Part shown: positions 53,851 to 62,405 of the stretch, in pieces
Position numbering within the stretch: position 1 is the first letter of the stretch
How the letters are laid out: every line of letters begins with the position of its first letter
NCBI GenBank assembly: GCA_018675575.1
Contig: JABGXW010000075.1
Location: 56,552 to 120,551, forward strand
Length of the DNA: 64,000 bases
DNA from: Bacteriovoracaceae bacterium
GTDB taxonomy: Bacteria > Bdellovibrionota > Bacteriovoracia > Bacteriovoracales > Bacteriovoracaceae
Direction of reading: 5' to 3'
Made by a program: the position numbers and the translations under genes
The notes under the pieces: model-generated
The model's input: the letters and a program-made list of their open reading frames with translations, nothing else
The model's database searches: none
What the model was told of the DNA's origin: nothing

Positions 53851-54576
53851 TTACTTGCTACTTTTGAGGATTTCATTGAGTTTGTTAAGTAGTGATGACA
53901 TCCCAAAGGGAAGTTTTACAGGGACATCGTTGGCCCGATTTCGTGCCATGACAAAGAATTTTATTGGGAATCGGCTCTGGTAAAAATTTACCAACCAAGC
54001 CGGTAGATTTCCTCTAGGATCAACAAACAAAGTCCATTCCACATAAGTGCGTTTATTATCAATAGGACGAACACCAATATTTGAATAATGGATCCAGGCC
54101 CTAACCACATTTTTATTTTCGGGGTAATTTTTATGTTTAACTGATCTACTAAGAACAAAGAGGAGTTTTTGATCATGGGACAAGAAGAGTTTGTTATGAA
54201 GTATGAAATCTCTGTCAGATAAAGGCCATGGTAGATTGTTTAATGAGTAAGTAATCGCTTCATTATCAGAAATATTCTGAATCGTTTTTTTCTGAAGTAA
54301 TTCAGGGGTCCATTCTGCTGAACGTTCGACATTTCTTAACGTTGCCATCAAGGGCTGTATATTCGCGTCGACTACTCCGGATAACTTAAATCCAAGCAAT
54401 TTTGAATTTGGTATTTTTGTGGTGTAAACATCTAATCCATAATCAGAATGGCTTCTTTCCCAATTCTGGTTTTGTGAAAAACCTTTTAAGACAATTTTGT
54501 TCTCGGCAGTGAACGCAATCTGGCTCAGGCTAAAAAGAATTAAACATGATAAAATGAGATGTGACTTTATAAACAT
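53851..54576 (-). CDS. START-domain exported protein
   Basis: Lipid-binding START fold preceded by a signal peptide (SHLILSCLILFSLSQIAFT). Recognisable parts are LLGFKLSGVVDANIQPLMATL, SAEWTPELLQ, the WPLSDRDFILHNKLF strand and YVEWTLFVDPRGNLPAWLVNFYQ, which matches the last beta strand and C-terminal helix of START domains. Length 241 is usual for a single domain. The ATG is used (a TTG lies 6 bases earlier); TATACT sits 7 bases before it, another possible leaderless start. The ligand is unknown. Confidence 0.82.
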   Translation of the reverse strand: MFIKSHLILSCLILFSLSQIAFTAENKIVLKGFSQNQNWERSHSDYGLDVYTTKIPNSKLLGFKLSGVVDANIQPLMATLRNVERSAEWTPELLQKKTIQNISDNEAITYSLNNLPWPLSDRDFILHNKLFLSHDQKLLFVLSRSVKHKNYPENKNVVRAWIHYSNIGVRPIDNKRTYVEWTLFVDPRGNLPAWLVNFYQSRFPIKFFVMARNRANDVPVKLPFGMSSLLNKLNEILKSSK

Positions 54577-54745
54577 AGTCAATAGTATAACTGTTGTTTA
54601 TGGAGATAGGATAAATAAAATCTTATTAATAATATTTTTATATTTAGAAAATACTCAGGTATTGCCTGACCCATATTGTTATGTCATTATTTTAAGTATT
54701 GATAATTTGTTTATAACTAAATAAATTTTTAAGGATAGAGCTTGC

Positions 54746-55369
54746 ATGATTCAATACATACTTCCTGAAAACTGTGATGACCGAATATTAGAATATGCTG
54801 CTAAACATTTAAAAAATGGTGAGCTGATAATTATTCCATCAGACACAAATTGGATTTTGATAGGAGATATTCGACAAAAGAAAACAATAGAAAAGATTTA
54901 CCGTTTAAAAAATGAAGATAAACAGAAACATTTTAGTCTGCTCTGTTCCTCCTTAAAAATGGCGAATGAAGTGGCCATTATTTCATCTCCTGTATTCAAA
55001 ACGATGAAAAGAAAAATGCCAGGCCATTTTACTTTTATTTTACCTGCTCAAAAATCAATTACTAAATATCTCAAAGCTTCAAAAACAGATCATCAGGTAG
55101 GAATTCGAATAATACCTATTAATTGGATAAATCAATTAATAGATAATTTTGCTGGACCACTTATTTCAACAAATATAGATCATAATCTACTTGGAAGTAC
55201 TGAGGGAGATGACATCTATAGCTATTTAATTGAAGAGAGTCTATCCCATGAAATACCATTAATACTTGATTCTGGTGAGTCCGAATTTGTGGGAGCAAGT
55301 ACAATTTTAGATTTTTCTGATGATGCAGAAGAGATCTTAATCCGGCAAGGGGCCGGAATTTGGCCATAA
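54746..55369 (+). CDS. YciO-like YrdC/Sua5-domain protein
   Basis: YrdC-fold protein related to the threonylcarbamoyl-AMP synthase of tRNA t6A synthesis. The N-terminal signature appears as IIIPSDTNWILIGD instead of PTDTVYGLG, and the next segment KIYRLKNEDKQKHFSLLC parallels YciO (R-K-x5-F-L). PGHFTFILPA, STNIDHNLLGSTEGD and ILRQGAG (here IRQGAGIWP) complete the fold. Length 207 matches YciO. Altered signature residues make ligase activity uncertain; it is probably the paralogue rather than TsaC. The ribosome-binding site AAGGATAG precedes the ATG. Confidence 0.8.
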   Translation: MIQYILPENCDDRILEYAAKHLKNGELIIIPSDTNWILIGDIRQKKTIEKIYRLKNEDKQKHFSLLCSSLKMANEVAIISSPVFKTMKRKMPGHFTFILPAQKSITKYLKASKTDHQVGIRIIPINWINQLIDNFAGPLISTNIDHNLLGSTEGDDIYSYLIEESLSHEIPLILDSGESEFVGASTILDFSDDAEEILIRQGAGIWP

Positions 55370-55454
55370 CTAGGCAAAATATCCATAGGGGCAATCCCAG
55401 ACAAATTTTACTATAATTAATACTGAGACTACTTCTAAACAAAAAAGAGGATTA

Positions 55455-56144
55455 ATGGTCAAATTTCGAGATTCCTATAATGATGATGAAATCCTTAATC
55501 TATTCAAAATAATGAAACGAAATAATGAAAAGTTACTAATCTGGCAGACTCACACAGTTCCAAGATTAAAATGTGAAGTTAGAGTAGACCATATTGTTCT
55601 TAAAACTGGTACAATTTCCTTTAAACCTGCATATTCTTCTGATGATATGTTTGATTTTGTTTCTAGCAATTCACTGTTTGTAAGAGCAGATTATAAGGAA
55701 CTCCTATTTAAAATAAATCGTAAAACTTGGAGCGAGGGCGTGGATAATATTTCTATAACTATTCCTTCTTCAGTTAAAGTTATCGAACAAAGACAAAGTA
55801 AAAGAAAACAAATTAGTGCAAATCAACTTTTTGCGATGAAAGTTATTAAAAAAATGACTAGAGGTAGTCAAATTATTCGTAATAATTTTAACATGCAGAT
55901 GCTTGATCTCTCTTCGGGAGGAGCCTGCGTACTGCTTTCAAATTCAAATGCTTCGTTCTTTAAGAAAGGGGATCTCTTTCAGGTCACAGATATGGGAGAC
56001 ATGAATATTTTTAATCAAGTAGAATCAGAAGTTGCTTATGTTAAAGATTCTCCGATTGCTGGGTACTTTAGAATGGGAATACAGTTTAAAAGAAGAATTG
56101 AAAATATTGAAATGCGAGAATTAAAAGGTATGTTCGGCGCCTAG
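55455..56144 (+). CDS. PilZ-domain protein
   Basis: Predicted cyclic-di-GMP receptor. The N-terminal 110 residues resemble a YcgR-type beta domain (KLLIWQTHTVPRLKCEVRV, then ADYKELLFKINR). The PilZ part has an RQSKRKQ motif (RxxxR, about 115-121) and LDLSSGGACVLL (about 152-163), matching the D/N-x-S-x-x-G motif. The linker between the two signature motifs is short. It probably reads the c-di-GMP pool shaped by HD-GYP proteins like those in this window. The ribosome-binding site AGAGGATTA precedes the ATG. Confidence 0.88.
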   Translation: MVKFRDSYNDDEILNLFKIMKRNNEKLLIWQTHTVPRLKCEVRVDHIVLKTGTISFKPAYSSDDMFDFVSSNSLFVRADYKELLFKINRKTWSEGVDNISITIPSSVKVIEQRQSKRKQISANQLFAMKVIKKMTRGSQIIRNNFNMQMLDLSSGGACVLLSNSNASFFKKGDLFQVTDMGDMNIFNQVESEVAYVKDSPIAGYFRMGIQFKRRIENIEMRELKGMFGA

Positions 56145-56181
56145 TACCTTAAAAAAACGATTATGATGTTACTATAAAAAG

Positions 56182-56904
56182 ATGAAACTAATATCTATTT
56201 TTCTTTCACTATTTATTCAACAAAATCTCTACTCATTTGAAATTAATTCCGGAATTAATAAAATTCAATTAATTGAACTCTATACTTCTGAGTCATGTTC
56301 AAGTTGTCCTCCTGCAGAAAAATGGATTAATAAATTCGAGTCTTCAGATAAATTGTGGAAAAATTACGTTCCTGTAGAGTTTCATGTCGATTATTGGAAC
56401 CATTTACATTGGGTAGATAAATATTCAAAAAAACTCTATAGCAAAAGACAAAGAAAATATAATTCCAGACAAAATAAGGGAAATTTTACTCCTCAAATAT
56501 TGCTCAATGGTATTAATTACAAAGGTTGGAGGTTTTTTAATTATAACCTTGATAAAGTCACAGAAGTCGGGAACTTAACTGTTAAATATGCTCAACAGGT
56601 GGCCGTATATTCATTTACTCCCCTGGGCAAATTTAAAAAGTTATCCTGTTTTGCTGCCTTTCTTGGAGGGCAATTCAAAACGAAGATTACAGCTGGGGAG
56701 AATTCTGGAAGATTATTGAAACATGAATTCACGGTACTCACATTTAAATCTGTTCCTATGAGAAAGATCAAAAACATCTATCGTTGTAAATTACCAATTC
56801 AAAATGAGTCTACAATAAAACCGAAGAAAAAAGCTTTAGCCTTTTGGATAGGTGACGATTCTAGTCTTAGGGTCATCCAGTCGATAGGAAAGTATCTAAA
56901 TTAA
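56182..56904 (+). CDS. DUF1223 exported thioredoxin-like protein
   Basis: Secreted thioredoxin-fold protein of unknown reaction. A signal peptide (ISIFLSLFIQQNLYSFE) precedes VQLIELYTSESCSSCPPAEKWIN (C39-x2-C42 in SCSSCPPAEKW), the family's redox motif, then VPVEFHVDYWNHLHWVDKYS and FTPQILLNG. Length 240 is typical. The extra N-terminal PilZ neighbour is 37 bases upstream. A repeat copy begins within 10 bases of its stop codon. The thiol role is inferred from the CxxC motif. Confidence 0.88.
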   Translation: MKLISIFLSLFIQQNLYSFEINSGINKIQLIELYTSESCSSCPPAEKWINKFESSDKLWKNYVPVEFHVDYWNHLHWVDKYSKKLYSKRQRKYNSRQNKGNFTPQILLNGINYKGWRFFNYNLDKVTEVGNLTVKYAQQVAVYSFTPLGKFKKLSCFAAFLGGQFKTKITAGENSGRLLKHEFTVLTFKSVPMRKIKNIYRCKLPIQNESTIKPKKKALAFWIGDDSSLRVIQSIGKYLN

Positions 56905-56910
56905 AATAAC

Positions 56911-56943
56911 TTAACCAAGGTACAAGGGGGGCACCACCTCCAC
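56911..56943 (+). repeat. Dispersed repeat, copy D
   Basis: Ends in CACCACCTCCACCA and shares 24 of 33 aligned positions with copy A over this 33-bp core (hand count). It lies directly after the DUF1223 stop codon. The homology does not extend clearly upstream, where the sequence is coding. A strong hairpin follows (56941-56980). See copies A, B and C for the longer version. Confidence 0.65.
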
Positions 56944-56980
56944 CACAGTGATCTCTAGCTCTCTAGGATGATCTGTGGTG
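56941..56980. other. Hairpin following repeat copy D
   Basis: CACCACAG (56941-56948) pairs perfectly with CTGTGGTG (56973-56980); an inner CTAG/CTAG stem closes around CTCT. No T-run follows, so it is not an intrinsic terminator. It lies between DUF1223 and the methyltransferase genes. Confidence 0.6.
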
Positions 56981-57021
56981 ACTTACATGATATTATTATT
57001 CGAATTGCAGTAAGGATAAAT

Positions 57022-57636
57022 ATGAGTAAATTAAAAAAATTAGAATTAAAAACAAAAGAAGTCTATGAATCGAATGCTGCCGCATTTGACGAGCAAAGAT
57101 CAAAAATACTTTTTGAAAAAAAATGGCTAGATAAGTTTCTGGGTCATCTTAATGAGGGCGAAGAGGTTTTGGATGTTGGTTGTGGAAGTGGGGATCCTAT
57201 TGCGAAGTATTTAATAGAAAAAAAAATGAAAGTAACAGGTGTGGACTTCTCTAGTGAAATGATTGATATGGCCACAAAACGGTTTTCTCAAAACGAATGG
57301 CATGTTCAAGATATGAGAAAATTGAATTTAAATCGTAAATTTAAAGCAATTATTGCATGGAATAGTTATTTTCATTTAACTCAGAGCGATCAACGTTCAG
57401 TCTTTTCTTTATTTGATAAACATCTACAAAAAGGTGGAATCTTAATGATTACAGTTGGTCCAGAAAAGGGAGAAGTTGAGGGACTCGTTAATAACCAAAA
57501 AGTATATCATTCAAGTCTTTCACCTGATGAATATAAAGAATTAATGGATGAACATCAATTTAAACTTCTTGAGTTTGCACCAAACGATCCTGAATGCAAC
57601 GGGCACACTATACTCTTAGCTTGTAGTACATCGTAG
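57022..57636 (+). CDS. Class I SAM-dependent methyltransferase
   Basis: Cytoplasmic methyltransferase of unknown substrate. Motif I reads VLDVGCGSGDP (about 48-58, numbering from the ATG used), followed by MKVTGVDFSSEMIDMA (acidic end of strand 2), WHVQDMRKLNL and the IIAWNSYFHLTQSDQ segment. Length 204 is typical. The ATG follows AAGGATAAAT; an in-frame ATG 54 bases earlier would be inside the repeat-hairpin region. The final codons (GCTTGTAGTA...) belong to repeat copy A, so gene and repeat overlap. It may be a mobile cassette gene. Confidence 0.85.
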   Translation: MSKLKKLELKTKEVYESNAAAFDEQRSKILFEKKWLDKFLGHLNEGEEVLDVGCGSGDPIAKYLIEKKMKVTGVDFSSEMIDMATKRFSQNEWHVQDMRKLNLNRKFKAIIAWNSYFHLTQSDQRSVFSLFDKHLQKGGILMITVGPEKGEVEGLVNNQKVYHSSLSPDEYKELMDEHQFKLLEFAPNDPECNGHTILLACSTS

Positions 57637-57694
57637 TCCTTTTCAAAAATCATTCAACAAAACAAACAAGTTACAAGGCTTCGACCACCTCCAC
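57619..57694 (+). repeat. Dispersed repeat, copy A (76 bp)
   Basis: Aligns without gaps to copy B, 59 of 76 identical by hand count, and to copy C, 46 of 65. It begins with GCTTGTAGTA inside the 3' end of the methyltransferase gene and ends with GGCTTCGACCACCTCCAC. The alignment stops sharply after CCACCTCCAC, as in B and C. Confidence 0.7.
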
Positions 57695-57806
57695 AATCAC
57701 GAAAATAGGCTGCTTTATTTCACGATCCACAAATTCTTATATCAAAAATTAATTTGCAAGATATATAGTTTGCACTTGTAATAAACTTGTAACTATTTCA
57801 AATCAC

Positions 57807-57832
57807 AAAAAGTGGTACAAGTAGTTAGTACC
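57807..57832 (-). terminator. Intrinsic terminator-like hairpin after the large exported-protein gene
   Basis: On the minus strand GGTAC-(9 bases)-GTACC is followed by ACTTTTTG. It lies about 45 bases past the large gene's stop. A second overlapping hairpin, ACCTT/AAGGT at about 57829-57843, adjoins it. The stem is only 5 bp but the T-run is convincing. Confidence 0.5.
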
Positions 57833-57877
57833 TTTAAAAAGGTGCCGGTCTATAGCACAGAATGCGAAAAGAAGATA

Positions 57878-60800
57878 TCAAAAACCGAGTGAACTTGGTG
57901 CAGGAATTTTTCCTTCACCATGAAGTTTAAAGATGGCGCGAAAATCTTCGAAGTCTGTTCGATGAGCGAGATGATCGAGATGCCCATGAGTCATCCGCGG
58001 TAAACCTTTCGATTGCAATAATGAGTTTACCTGATTCATATACATTGAATTATTAATTTGCTGATAAGGTCTGGCGTTCACCATGGTGTGATAATAATCG
58101 GCTACCTGATTCATTACTTCCTGAGTTTCAGCGGAGTTACGAGGCGCAGGTAAATTACGAATTGAATTAAGCTGGGTATGACCACTGCGATAATATTGTT
58201 GTAACTCGCCCACTGGTGGGTACCAATGTCTGCCTTGCAGATTAGCAGGTCTGGCACTTTCTAAAACTCCTTTTACATTAACTGTCGCAGAAGTATTTCT
58301 TGGAACTCTCACATGATTGGTTAAAATTTCATTGGTATAGAGATCCATTTTCGGGCGCCCGGAACTTAACTTGGCCGCGCTATCATAAGTGCCTTGCACA
58401 TCTAAACGTTGGCCGGCTGAAATATTGCCAGTGTTATAACTTTTCGTAGCGTATGGAGTTGCTCCATTTTCACCGACTGATGCCACTCTATGCATATTAT
58501 CGTTGAGTCGATTAAATTCATCATAACTTAAATTGCGCCCACGATTTTGTGTTAGAGCATTATCAAAGAATTGTTTACTCTCATAACCATTAGTTCTGTA
58601 GTTTCCAATTAATTCGCCATTTGCTTCACGCATAAGATAGAGATCGTCTGCCGTTGACGTTGGTGCTTGATAAGAATTTCGACCAACAGTATTTAAATTT
58701 AAGTGAGTTTTTCTAAGGCTTGAAACTTCTGTATTACCGGCCTGTCTAAAAAAGATGGCCTCATCAGTTTCACGCACAAATTCACCGGAGTAGGTATTTC
58801 CACTCAATGACCTAACTGAAAAAGCTTGGCCTTCTTGTAATGAAGCCGCAGCTCCTCTAAAACTAATTGATTCTTCCACAATACGACTTCGATACAAAGC
58901 TTGCTCTAGCCCGTCAGCATCTATAAAATAAAGTCTATCAGCATCTTGCCGCAGAAATTCTCCGCCATAACTATTGCCAGACTTTGATCTCACACTAAAA
59001 ATATTTCCTCGGAAAGAACTAAGTGCACTTGGTGCTGGTTCAAGACCAACAAACCCTTGATCCATTAAAATCCGGCGTTGTGCTGGTGTGAAGGCTTCAA
59101 GGATACGCGCTTTACTAGCAATATGGGCGGCAGTATAATTTCCTCTCGCCGCGATATTAATACCATCGGCTCCAACTTCACCATTACCAACGATATGAGC
59201 CAAGTAGATTTGAGATCTCTGTGCTCCTGTCAGCTTTTTGCCATCCAATGTTTCGCTTAAAGCTTTTTCTGCTGCTTTTAAATGACGACGATCCACGCGC
59301 CTAACAAGTTGAGAAATATCATTAGCATATCTTGTTTTACCAAATTGTTTGGCCAGGGATACCACATCGCCGCCACTTCGAGCTGCTCGCTCTAATGCCT
59401 GAAGAGCTTTTCGACCTTTTAATAATTTGATTCCTCTAAAGATGGCCAATGCCTCGAGAGGCAATAATGCTCCGGTAATAATTGCTGTGGTCATATGCTC
59501 AGAAGCACGCTCACGTAATTCTTTAATTCTTGCAGGATCACCAACTCCTTGAGTTTGAAAATAAAGTTCAAGATTTCTGGCTTCATCTTTTAATTGATTA
59601 CTTCTTCCAACATTATGAGCGACCTCGCCAACTCCCACGGCAATTCCCACTCCCGCAGTTATAAGTAGACCGTAAGCAGCTCCAACTCCGGCCAATGCCA
59701 GACCACCTGTTAAAAGAACGGCGCCAACAAAAACAATCAACCCTGCCACTGCCCAAAATGTGTCACTACTTGCTTCATCCTTTCTGTCTTCAAGAAGTTC
59801 TTTTGAAAGTTTACATGCGATGCCCGCATACTTAGGATTTTTTGCTAAGACCTGAGCAATTACTCCAGGATTTTGAGCAATGGCATCTTTTAATCCTTGG
59901 CGTGGATCTTTATCTGCCAATTCATTTTCAATTTTTGCAAGGAGCTCGAGACTATTCTTAAAAAAGTCTTTCATGGTTGAACTCAGAGCTTCATCGGTTA
60001 ACCGGTTTTCATCTGAAAGGCCATGACTAATGGCAGAGTTAATGGTTCCGTTTCCTTGCCATGAAAGAAAATTATTTCGAGCCTTTCCTCGGTTTCGCTC
60101 AATGGAAAGATGTAATTCATGACGAGCATCACTATTTCCTCGTTCAAAACTTGTTTGCGATCCATTAAGATCGATGACTGATAATTCAGATAGTGTTGAG
60201 CGATTGATAGAAATTATTCGATCGGGACTAATCAAAATCGGATTTGCTCTACGTTCTTCACCTTCAGGAATAACTCTAAACTCACTGTCGAGACGTTGAA
60301 TATAAGTCTCGGCTAACATGGTCCCTTGACCAGGATAAATTGATTCTAACTCTTGCGCTAATGCATCTTGTGGAGAAATCCCATTTTGAATAAAGTTCCC
60401 TACAGAGTTATCTCGCTCTCGAATCTGAACACCGTAGCGTTCTTCCAATACGCGAGGAATCGCGAGCCCTGCCGGTGCATTTTCACGCGCACTAAGAGGT
60501 CTATTACTAATTCTATAATCTCTCAATTGTTCATAAGATTCTCGCTCTCCAGGCAAAACTAATTGCCGAGACCGATTACTTATTGCCGGAGTCACAATGC
60601 TTAAAGCTGGCGAAAGAGTAAGAGTTGAATTATCAAAACCATTTGAGTTACGATAAGGGTTAAACATCCCAGAGTTATTTAAATTAAAAAGTGAATTACC
60701 TCTTCCATCAAGAAATCGATCCCGGAAATCAATCTCATTCCCCCTGATTTGCGTACGAGGGTCATAGTTAATCCAATCACCATTATTTAATGACAATTGC

Positions 60801-61633
60801 CTATCATGCTGCACCCTCGTTTGATAGCTATCCCCAAGGTCATCACGTATTTCTAATAAATTATTACGAAATCCTTCAAAGAGATTTATGCGGTTCTCAA
60901 TTCTCTCAGCCTCAATTATTGGTTGAGCTTCCGCAAGGTTTTGTAATGTATTTTTTAAATTTTGATCTGCTAAAACTGAATCAGGCGCCTGCATGCCACC
61001 TATCTGATAAATTCTATTGATTGCTTTCACCGGATCACTCGGCATTTGAGTAGAGAACTTTGAAGCAACATTATAATACATGCTAATGGTATTTTCTCGT
61101 GTTTGATTTAAAACATCTCGGTAAAAATCTGCTATCAGTTGTTCCTCTTCTCGCTGCGGAATATATCCCGTCACCGCATCCAAGTTTGCAATTAATTCTG
61201 TTAACCCGTGGCTAAGTTTAATATCTTCAAGCTTGCAACTTTCAGCTTGAATACCACTAACTAAAGTTTCGCTAATTTGTTCACGGACCGAATTCAAATC
61301 ACATTCATTAAGTGTATTTAAAACTGAATTGGCCGCTCTAACCGGTGTGATAATTTTTTGATCAATCATATCGGCATCAGAATCACCTGCCGCTCGAAGT
61401 CTGCCTGATAATTCTTCAGCTTCTGGAATGATGATATTATTAATTGAATCTAGTGATAGCCCAAAACCTTGAGCCGCGACCAGACCTTCACCTAATCGTC
61501 TTTTTGCCACAGCTAAATTATTTCCGCCAGCTTCTTGCGCTTGCAGATATGGAATGAATGTAGATTGTAATAATACAATAGAGCATAGACTCGCAATAAA
61601 TGAATTGAAGTATTTCAAATATGTCACCATCAT
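57878..61633 (-). CDS. Very large exported protein with SH3-like repeats and a degenerate Fic-like C-terminus
   Basis: About 1250 residues. A signal peptide (NSFIASLCSIVLLQSTFIPYLQA) is followed by a long helical region of unknown family. A hydrophobic hairpin near residues 625-670 (WAVAGLIVFVGAVLLTGG) suggests membrane association. Two tandem beta modules follow (FSVRSKSGNSYGGEFLRQ and FSVRSLSGNTYSGEFVRE). The C-terminus has ARPYQQINNSMYMNQVN...KGLP, which aligns in length and spacing with Fic motifs but with Arg for His and no catalytic Arg. Bases seem richer in G+C than neighbours. The start chosen is the ATG just before the signal; another ATG lies 36 bases upstream. Function unknown; predicted surface or toxin-like. 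Confidence 0.75.
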   Translation of the reverse strand: MMVTYLKYFNSFIASLCSIVLLQSTFIPYLQAQEAGGNNLAVAKRRLGEGLVAAQGFGLSLDSINNIIIPEAEELSGRLRAAGDSDADMIDQKIITPVRAANSVLNTLNECDLNSVREQISETLVSGIQAESCKLEDIKLSHGLTELIANLDAVTGYIPQREEEQLIADFYRDVLNQTRENTISMYYNVASKFSTQMPSDPVKAINRIYQIGGMQAPDSVLADQNLKNTLQNLAEAQPIIEAERIENRINLFEGFRNNLLEIRDDLGDSYQTRVQHDRQLSLNNGDWINYDPRTQIRGNEIDFRDRFLDGRGNSLFNLNNSGMFNPYRNSNGFDNSTLTLSPALSIVTPAISNRSRQLVLPGERESYEQLRDYRISNRPLSARENAPAGLAIPRVLEERYGVQIRERDNSVGNFIQNGISPQDALAQELESIYPGQGTMLAETYIQRLDSEFRVIPEGEERRANPILISPDRIISINRSTLSELSVIDLNGSQTSFERGNSDARHELHLSIERNRGKARNNFLSWQGNGTINSAISHGLSDENRLTDEALSSTMKDFFKNSLELLAKIENELADKDPRQGLKDAIAQNPGVIAQVLAKNPKYAGIACKLSKELLEDRKDEASSDTFWAVAGLIVFVGAVLLTGGLALAGVGAAYGLLITAGVGIAVGVGEVAHNVGRSNQLKDEARNLELYFQTQGVGDPARIKELRERASEHMTTAIITGALLPLEALAIFRGIKLLKGRKALQALERAARSGGDVVSLAKQFGKTRYANDISQLVRRVDRRHLKAAEKALSETLDGKKLTGAQRSQIYLAHIVGNGEVGADGINIAARGNYTAAHIASKARILEAFTPAQRRILMDQGFVGLEPAPSALSSFRGNIFSVRSKSGNSYGGEFLRQDADRLYFIDADGLEQALYRSRIVEESISFRGAAASLQEGQAFSVRSLSGNTYSGEFVRETDEAIFFRQAGNTEVSSLRKTHLNLNTVGRNSYQAPTSTADDLYLMREANGELIGNYRTNGYESKQFFDNALTQNRGRNLSYDEFNRLNDNMHRVASVGENGATPYATKSYNTGNISAGQRLDVQGTYDSAAKLSSGRPKMDLYTNEILTNHVRVPRNTSATVNVKGVLESARPANLQGRHWYPPVGELQQYYRSGHTQLNSIRNLPAPRNSAETQEVMNQVADYYHTMVNARPYQQINNSMYMNQVNSLLQSKGLPRMTHGHLDHLAHRTDFEDFRAIFKLHGEGKIPAPSSLGF

Positions 61634-62070
61634 TTTAATAGTATGTGGAAACTTATCGGTATCTGGCATAAATACTTTGCGTAAACATTGCTGTACTTAT
61701 TGTTTTAGAATGCAGAGCTTCACATTATTTAATAAAATAGATGCATGGGCCCTTTCGGGGTTATCGAGGCCGTATATTTTCGAATAGATACATCTTAATA
61801 AGTGGACTCGTCAAAGATTTCCACGATATTGTTGGCAATTTAATTGAATAAAAAATGATAACGATTTCGTGTTACAAATTCCATTAACCGAGATATTTTG
61901 TATATTTCCCGTTGTGTAACCAGTTAGCTTTATCAGGAATATTACTGTGTTTTGCAGGGTTGGACAGGAAAGGAGAACCCACACTCTTTATGCTGTAAAC
62001 TAAAAAAGGGTTGGAAATTAGATAAGCTTGATTCATACATTACTGAACTAGAACCAAAAAAATAAATCCA

Positions 62071-62135
62071 TTTGTAGTTCTTTTGAAAATGAGATCAACG
62101 ATTTAAAGACGTTACAAGCCTCCCTCCACCTCCAC
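62071..62135 (+). repeat. Dispersed repeat, copy C
   Basis: Gapless match to copy A, 46 of 65 identical by hand count, with GTTACAAGCCTCCCTCCACCTCCAC as the best stretch (here in part GTTACAAGCC). It precedes copy B by 61 bases in the noncoding region. Confidence 0.65.
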
Positions 62136-62195
62136 GAAACAGTTAATAAAGCTTGGAACCTCTTAAGTGATAAATATAATAATGTAAAAAGAAGT

Positions 62196-62271
62196 GCTTG
62201 TAGTAATCTGTAGTTACTTTCAAAATTCAATCAACAAAATAAAATAGTTAGGAGGCTATCACCACCTCCAC
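62196..62271 (+). repeat. Dispersed repeat, copy B (76 bp)
   Basis: Partner of copy A, with 59 of 76 identical and no gaps. It carries AGGAGGCTATCACCACCTCC, where GGAGG and CCTCC could pair. A long hairpin starts at its right end. A and B are in the same orientation and enclose the large gene. Confidence 0.7.
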
Positions 62272-62290
62272 CATCGGTTTCCGGTGGTGG
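62268..62290. other. Perfect 10-bp hairpin
   Basis: CCACCATCGG-TTT-CCGGTGGTGG, 10 pairs including one G-T, overlaps the end of repeat copy B. No T-run follows, so it is not an intrinsic terminator. Other copies of the repeat do not carry this exact hairpin. Confidence 0.65.
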
Positions 62291-62366
62291 AACCTCCAAT
62301 TCCTTAAACAATATTAAAATCAGCAACTTATTTACGGTGACTTGTGACTTTTTCAAGGGAATAGAC

Positions 62367-62395
62367 CTGTCTCGACTTGTTCCAAACTGTCTCGA
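62367..62395 (+). promoter_or_regulatory. Direct repeat, candidate XRE operator
   Basis: CTGTCTCGA occurs twice with starts exactly 20 bases apart, two helical turns, about 150 bases upstream of the XRE start. This spacing suits two repressor dimers on one face of DNA. Binding by the adjacent XRE protein is a hypothesis. Confidence 0.4.
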
Positions 62396-62405
62396 TGTGG
62401 CTATT

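Noticed and set aside
54497..54724. 75-codon plus-strand frame as a gene
   Set aside because: Overlaps the 5' end of the START gene on the other strand, with no ribosome-binding site or domain.
56911..62271. Integron cassette array with attC sites
   Set aside because: The repeats lack paired RYYYAAC and GTTRRRY core sites at attC spacing, and the recombinase has a phage-type arm-binding N-terminus rather than IntI features.
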